This document shows, in pieces, positions 22,386-25,236 of a stretch of DNA of 25,236 nt. The stretch covers positions 1 through 25,236 of IMG/VR virus record IMGVR_UViG_3300007541_000195; one strand, given 5' to 3'. Each line of letters begins with the position of its first letter. Position 1 is the stretch's first letter. The translations under genes and the position numbers were made by a program. The notes under the pieces are model-generated. The model worked only from the letters and a program-made list of their open reading frames with translations, did not search any database and had not been told where the DNA came from. Origin of the DNA: a virus.

Positions 22386-23175
22386 GTCCACTAAGATTGT
22401 ACACGTACCTCAACACAAGGAAGTAGCTTCAACTCCAAGCACACCCGATTCAGGATATAGTAAAATTTATGTAAAGTCGGACGGTCTTTGGTATTACTTA
22501 GATGATGCTGGATCAGAAAGTCTGCTTGGAGGAGGCGGTGGAGGAACATGGGGTTCAATCACAGGCACTCTTTCTGACCAGACAGATTTACAAAATGCTC
22601 TTGATGACAAAGTCGATGACACTCGAGAGATTAACACAGCGTCGAATAGCGGACTTGGAGGCGGTGGCAATTTGACCGCTGACCGTTCCTTTGTCCTCAA
22701 CGTGAATAATTTAACTAGTTTTACGGAAGCGGTCGCCGCTAACGACACCATTGCAATATACAATGCATCGACTGGAGCAACTCAAAAGGCCACTTTACTA
22801 TTAGCAGTAGCGGCAGGTCAGAAATACGAAGATACGTTAGAGATTCAACCCTTTAATCGAACAACGAACGTTGCTGTCGTGGCTGAGACCGAACAGGGAG
22901 TCACATGTCCATATGCCGGTAAGATTCAAAAAGTTGTTTATAGAGCATTTACCCCAGGGGGCAGAACCGGCTCCACTGCCATTCGATTATTGATCGATGG
23001 AGTGCCTTTTAATACGACTCTCGCAAACCTGGACTCGACCACCGGTATTGGGGTTGCAGCACCGGCAACACCGAATACCGTTAATGAGGGTTCTACAATA
23101 ACCGTTGAAGTTGGCTCAATACAGTCACCAGCTCCAATAGGTCTTGTTGTGACCGTTGAGATTCTAAGATCATGA
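22384..23175 (+). CDS. Fibre-like structural protein (263 aa)
   Basis: Phage fibre-type protein. The N-terminal part contains a Gly6 hinge (about 51-56) followed by WGSITGTLSDQTDLQNALDD (about 58-76), a motif common in tail-fibre and appendage proteins, and a GGGGNLTADRSFVL element (about 92-105). The C-terminal 120 residues are beta-rich (lectin or jelly-roll-like), ending in strand VGLVVTVEIL-type sequence. No catalytic residues. Expression under a hairpin-controlled late promoter suits a structural protein. It could be a tail fibre tip, a short head fibre or an Hoc-like decoration. It overlaps the next gene by ATGA. Confidence 0.75.
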   Translation: MSTKIVHVPQHKEVASTPSTPDSGYSKIYVKSDGLWYYLDDAGSESLLGGGGGGTWGSITGTLSDQTDLQNALDDKVDDTREINTASNSGLGGGGNLTADRSFVLNVNNLTSFTEAVAANDTIAIYNASTGATQKATLLLAVAAGQKYEDTLEIQPFNRTTNVAVVAETEQGVTCPYAGKIQKVVYRAFTPGGRTGSTAIRLLIDGVPFNTTLANLDSTTGIGVAAPATPNTVNEGSTITVEVGSIQSPAPIGLVVTVEILRS

Positions 23176-23741
23176 GATTCGTAAGGGAAAGGTTCAAGTA
23201 TCTAGGGCAAGAGACTCTTCCTAGCTTTTGGAAGCCGTATTTCAGTATGTCAATCGTCGGTCAAGAATATACTGTGCTTAGGGATTTACAACCCAACGTG
23301 CGAGTAATTAGGCAGAGATCCGTTGAAACGGTTGAAGCCGAGGATCTAATAATGTCCGATACTGAGTATGAATATTTTACGAATGAACCCTTTTTTGAAT
23401 TATGTCGTTCTTATAATCGGCCCAAAGTCCTATCGGTCGGATACGGCATTGGTTTAATCATTCCAGAAATGGAAAAACAATCGGCCGATCTTACTATAAT
23501 CGAAAAATACCAAGAAGTATTGGATCTTGAGGAATCGATTGAGGATATTAAAGCAAAACATACGATCATAGTCTCGGATTTCAACAAGATGGATCTTTCC
23601 TCTCTTGGAAAATACGATGTAATTTTTATTGATTTTACCGAAGATCTTTTACATACTCATGAATCGCTTAGTGAGCTATTGGCAGATGGTGGCCAAATTT
23701 GTTATTGGAGACATAAATTACCTTCAAATTTTAAGAGTTAA
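23172..23741 (+). CDS. Class I SAM methyltransferase-fold protein (189 aa)
   Basis: Rossmann methyltransferase-like fold, nearest in feel to spermidine synthase-type proteins: motif I VLSVGYGIGL (86-95), motif II acidic end of strand 2 at Glu111 (LTIIEKYQEV), motif III-like SDFNKM and strand 4 YDVIFIDF (148-155). Substrate unknown. It may be a methyltransferase or a non-catalytic relative, because the post-strand-4 motif DFTEDLL lacks the NPPY/DPPY of DNA N-methyltransferases. Start overlaps the fibre gene stop, so it is cotranslated with a structural protein and may modify it. Confidence 0.75.
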   Translation: MRFVRERFKYLGQETLPSFWKPYFSMSIVGQEYTVLRDLQPNVRVIRQRSVETVEAEDLIMSDTEYEYFTNEPFFELCRSYNRPKVLSVGYGIGLIIPEMEKQSADLTIIEKYQEVLDLEESIEDIKAKHTIIVSDFNKMDLSSLGKYDVIFIDFTEDLLHTHESLSELLADGGQICYWRHKLPSNFKS

Positions 23742-23750
23742 AACCGGCTT

Positions 23751-23758
23751 AGTATTAT
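23751..23758 (+). promoter_or_regulatory. Promoter-like element AGTATTAT
   Basis: CTTAGTATTATATCC lies 9 nt after the methyltransferase-like gene and 6 nt before ATG 23765. It matches the AGTATAA/AGTATTAT boxes near 8135, 8478 and 19905. Confidence 0.4.
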
Positions 23759-23764
23759 ATCCAC

Positions 23765-23881
23765 ATGATACGATCTTTAAGAAAATGGATTGACTTAAAT
23801 ATAGGATGGTTTTTCATAAATGGAAATAAAGTCCACATTTGGGAAAATTATTTGAAAAAAAAGTATCCAAAAAGTTTTTAA
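23765..23881 (+). CDS. Small basic hypothetical protein (38 aa)
   Basis: Short frame starting MIRSLRKWIDLNIGWFF and ending KKKYPKSF, rich in Trp, Lys and aromatic residues. It has a promoter-like box just upstream and lies in an otherwise gene-free stretch, which supports it modestly. The central hydrophobic part (LNIGWFFI) is too short for a membrane span. Confidence 0.45.
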   Translation: MIRSLRKWIDLNIGWFFINGNKVHIWENYLKKKYPKSF

Positions 23882-23905
23882 GTTGAAAAAAGTTAGTAAT
23901 TTAGC

Positions 23906-23937
23906 ACTGTCTTTGAAACTTTTTACCCAAGGACAGT
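23906..23937. repeat. 10-bp inverted repeat abutting a late promoter
   Basis: ACTGTCTTTG (23906-23915) and CAAGGACAGT (23928-23937, one G-U in RNA) flank a 12-nt loop. The last base is the first T of the TATAAATAA box, so the element may be an operator, or a terminator for the 38-aa gene. Confidence 0.6.
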
Positions 23938-23945
23938 ATAAATAA
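23937..23945 (+). promoter_or_regulatory. Late promoter TATAAATAA
   Basis: Exact T4-type TATAAATA core, the best match to the T4 late consensus in the window. 21 nt before ATG 23967, the standard spacing here. Confidence 0.75.
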
Positions 23946-23966
23946 GTAAAAATTAAGCAACTTCAC

Positions 23967-24053
23967 ATGTCACGCACGCAAAATATCGTAATGTTCTCAG
24001 AGAGCCCACTATTTATGGATGGGAAAGATGAGATCTGTGTGACTACTAGTTGA
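23967..24053 (+). CDS. Possible micro-protein (28 aa), or a short non-coding late RNA
   Basis: Frame MSRTQNIVMFSESPLFMDGK... ending VTTS lies between an exact late promoter (23937) and a strong terminator (24076). The unit is only about 150 nt. The start has correct promoter spacing, but the peptide matches nothing I know, so the RNA itself may be the product. Confidence 0.4.
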   Translation: MSRTQNIVMFSESPLFMDGKDEICVTTS

Positions 24054-24075
24054 GAATAACGTTCTTTTAATAAAG

Positions 24076-24104
24076 AAACCTCAACTTAACGTTGAGGTTT
24101 TTTG
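24076..24104 (+). terminator. Rho-independent terminator
   Basis: AAACCTCAAC (24076-24085) and GTTGAGGTTT (24091-24100) form a perfect 10-bp stem with a 5-nt loop, followed by a T run. It ends the short late unit. Confidence 0.92.
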
Positions 24105-24148
24105 TTTTATAACGAGTTTTTAGTTCACGCAGAAAGCAAATAGTTCGA

Positions 24149-24175
24149 ATGATAAATAATAAAAAGAATTATCAT
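24149..24175 (+). promoter_or_regulatory. Late promoter GATAAATAA in a start-sequestering inverted repeat
   Basis: ATGATAA (24149-24155) pairs perfectly with TTATCAT (24169-24175). The right arm covers the A and T of ATG 24174, and the left arm overlaps the late box (24151-24159). This is the arrangement known for T4 I-TevI, also an endonuclease gene. Confidence 0.75.
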
Positions 24176-24857
24176 GAAAACTTGCGAAAATTGTGAATAC
24201 GAACATACTGGAGAGTATGGAAGCGGGCGATTTTGTTCTTTGAAATGCGCTAGAGGGTTTAGCACAAAAGCAAAAAGAAAGGAAATTAATGAAAAAGTTT
24301 CCAAAAAGTTAACAACAACTGAATTACCTTTCTGTAAAAATTGTAAAACAGTTAGAGTTAAAAATAATAGAAGACTATTTTGCTCAGTTACTTGCTCTCT
24401 CAAATACAGAGGAGGATGGACAAACCACTCTAAAATAAATTGGAGTGAAGTCAATAAAAAAGCGTATCGTGAAGGAAAAAATTACGTAGCTGGAGGAACA
24501 ACTAAGTGGTATACATATACATCATTCGACGGGAAATCAATTAAAGTTCAAGGATCTTATGAATTACGAATGTGCAAAATATTAGATCACTGGAAAAAAG
24601 AAAAAAGAATAATTGATTGGGAATATACAAATGATCGAATAGAATATATTGGAATAGACGGACACTCTCATAATTACTTATTTGATTTTAAAGTGTTCGA
24701 TTATGGAAAATCTATTTGGTATATTGAGGTCAAAGGATTTATTAAAGAAAATGATTATTTAAAATGGAGAGCAGTAAGAGAACAAAATATTCCTCTTAAA
24801 ATATTTAAAGAAAATGAACTTTTATTATTAGAAAAAGAAATTGGACTTGGCGCATAA
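24174..24857 (+). CDS. Zinc-finger PD-(D/E)XK endonuclease, probable free-standing homing endonuclease
   Basis: The N-terminal part has two C-x2-C...C-x3-C fingers (Cys 4, 7, 21, 25 and 54, 57, 70, 74) likely to bind zinc and DNA. The C-terminal nuclease domain shows the PD-(D/E)XK layout: Glu130 in QGSYELRMCKIL, Asp171 in YLFDFKVFD, and Glu185-x-Lys187 in WYIEVKGF. At 227 aa it fits phage-borne homing or Vsr-like nucleases. It looks more A/T-rich and uses fewer CGN arginine codons than its neighbours, consistent with mobility. Its last 15 nt (including the stop) are the 5' end of the tRNA-Asp gene. Under a hairpin-controlled late promoter. Cleavage site unknown, possibly in a tRNA gene. Confidence 0.82.
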   Translation: MKTCENCEYEHTGEYGSGRFCSLKCARGFSTKAKRKEINEKVSKKLTTTELPFCKNCKTVRVKNNRRLFCSVTCSLKYRGGWTNHSKINWSEVNKKAYREGKNYVAGGTTKWYTYTSFDGKSIKVQGSYELRMCKILDHWKKEKRIIDWEYTNDRIEYIGIDGHSHNYLFDFKVFDYGKSIWYIEVKGFIKENDYLKWRAVREQNIPLKIFKENELLLLEKEIGLGA

Positions 24858-24919
24858 CGGTTGGTGCACTCGACTGTCTCTCGAGATCTAAGAGGGTTCG
24901 ACTCCCTTCAAGTCCGCCA
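24843..24919 (+). tRNA. tRNA-Asp(GTC)
   Basis: Acceptor GGACTTG pairs with CAAGTCC, discriminator G and CCA encoded. D stem GCAT/GTGC, anticodon stem CTCGA/TCGAG with loop CTGTCTC (anticodon GTC), T arm GAGGG-TTCGACT-CCCTT. G73 fits Asp identity. Position 37 is T instead of the usual purine. The first 15 nt overlap the 3' end of the endonuclease gene. Confidence 0.88.
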
Positions 24920-24926
24920 AAATTAT

Positions 24927-24999
24927 TGCCTTGTAGCTGAGTTGGTAAAGCACCTGACTCTTAATCAGGGGATCGCCGGTTCGAACCCGGCCGGGGCAA
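24927..24999 (+). tRNA. tRNA-Lys(CTT)
   Basis: Acceptor TGCCTTG/CGGGGCA (two G-U), anticodon stem CCTGA/TCAGG, loop CTCTTAA (anticodon CTT), T arm GCCGG-TTCGAAC-CCGGC, discriminator A. CCA is not encoded. Confidence 0.94.
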
Positions 25000-25019
25000 C
25001 AGAAAAAGTTCTTTGAAAT

Positions 25020-25095
25020 GGCGAGTTAGCTCATGTTTGGTTAGAGCACAGGATTCATAACCCTGAGGTGACCGGTTCGACGCCGGTACTCGCTA
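25020..25095 (+). tRNA. tRNA with anticodon CAT (elongator Met or Ile2)
   Basis: Acceptor GGCGAGT/ACTCGCT, anticodon stem CAGGA/CCCTG with an A-C mismatch next to the loop, loop TTCATAA (CAT), T arm ACCGG-TTCGACG-CCGGT. C11-G24 in the D stem marks an elongator. Met versus lysidine-modified Ile cannot be separated by eye. Confidence 0.93.
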
Positions 25096-25112
25096 CACTA
25101 AAAAAATTACAT

Positions 25113-25189
25113 TGCGGGATAGAGCAGTTGGCCAGCTCGTTGGGCTCATAATCCAAAGGTCGGGGGTTCGAATCCCTCTCCCGCTACCA
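25113..25189 (+). tRNA. Initiator tRNA-fMet(CAT)
   Basis: D-arm GAGC...GCTC has the A11-T24 pair typical of bacterial initiators, the T1-T72 acceptor mismatch removes the first pair, and the anticodon arm TTGGG-CTCATAA-TCCAA carries three G on the 5' side (29-31), though one pairs with T. AAGGTC follows as in E. coli fMet. T arm GGGGG-TTCGAAT-CCCTC, A73, CCA encoded. Confidence 0.92.
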
Positions 25190-25236
25190 AGAATCAGTAG
25201 CAACGTTAAAGTTACTTCGAATTCCATTATGAGGAC
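25190..25236. other. Window end, nothing recognised
   Basis: 47 nt after the last tRNA, with no gene or clear structure visible. Confidence 0.5.

Noticed and set aside
24843-24919. tRNA-Asp as a pseudogene because it overlaps a coding region and has T37
   Set aside because: All stems pair, G73 and CCA are present, and the anticodon loop is standard, so an intact tRNA is more likely.

Overview
The window looks like part of a large, strictly lytic, T4-related myovirus genome, from which the structural, lysis and tRNA regions are visible. Evidence for this: a gp26-type baseplate hub protein, short late-promoter boxes reading NATAAATAA in front of structural genes, proteins with N-terminal peptides resembling the T4 prohead-targeting tag (F-x-x-F-h-x-E|A), a phage-type ATP-dependent DNA ligase, a free-standing endonuclease and a tRNA cluster. 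The host may belong to the Bacteroidota. Almost no gene has a Shine-Dalgarno sequence (starts sit in A/T-rich leaders), nearly every start is ATG, and one small protein resembles DUF4494, a family I associate with Bacteroidota. That host call is inference.

Layout. 1-8065: structural genes on the + strand (two small virion-like proteins, the baseplate hub protein, a disordered protein, coiled-coil and membrane-anchored proteins, a 655-aa protein, and a 530-aa protein studded with candidate prohead-protease sites), closed by a terminator. 8100-11308: an accessory block with a small protein, an FkbM-type methyltransferase, an MBD4-like DNA glycosylase, two small proteins and a probable glycosyltransferase. 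11327-19361: a cluster of probable internal head proteins. It holds two large hydrophobic proteins encoded tail-to-tail, a minus-strand 359-aa protein, and a plus-strand run of a 278-aa protein, a Nudix hydrolase, a peptidoglycan-binding/glucosaminidase protein, a 180-aa protein and a very acidic core-like protein. Most start with a short hydrophobic/basic peptide ending near a Glu. 19436-23741: DUF192 protein, DNA ligase, four small proteins, a fibre-like protein and a methyltransferase-fold protein. 23742-24173: short units with little coding. 24151-25189: a zinc-finger PD-(D/E)XK endonuclease whose 3' end runs into tRNA-Asp, then tRNA-Lys, tRNA-Met/Ile(CAT) and an initiator tRNA-fMet.

Two system-level signals stand out. 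(1) At least five late promoters sit inside an inverted repeat: the left arm lies upstream of or within the promoter and the right arm touches or covers the start codon of the next gene. Read-through RNA would hide the start, while late RNA, starting after the left arm, would expose it. This is the logic known for T4 genes e, soc and I-TevI, here apparently used repeatedly. (2) A shared peptide, [IL][ST]F[SN][DEQ]F, occurs at the N-terminus of the Nudix protein and at the extreme C-terminus of two other proteins, next to candidate cleavage Glu residues. This suggests a prohead-targeting tag used at either end of cargo proteins, with enzymes (Nudix, glucosaminidase) and pore- or toxin-like proteins packaged for delivery with the DNA.
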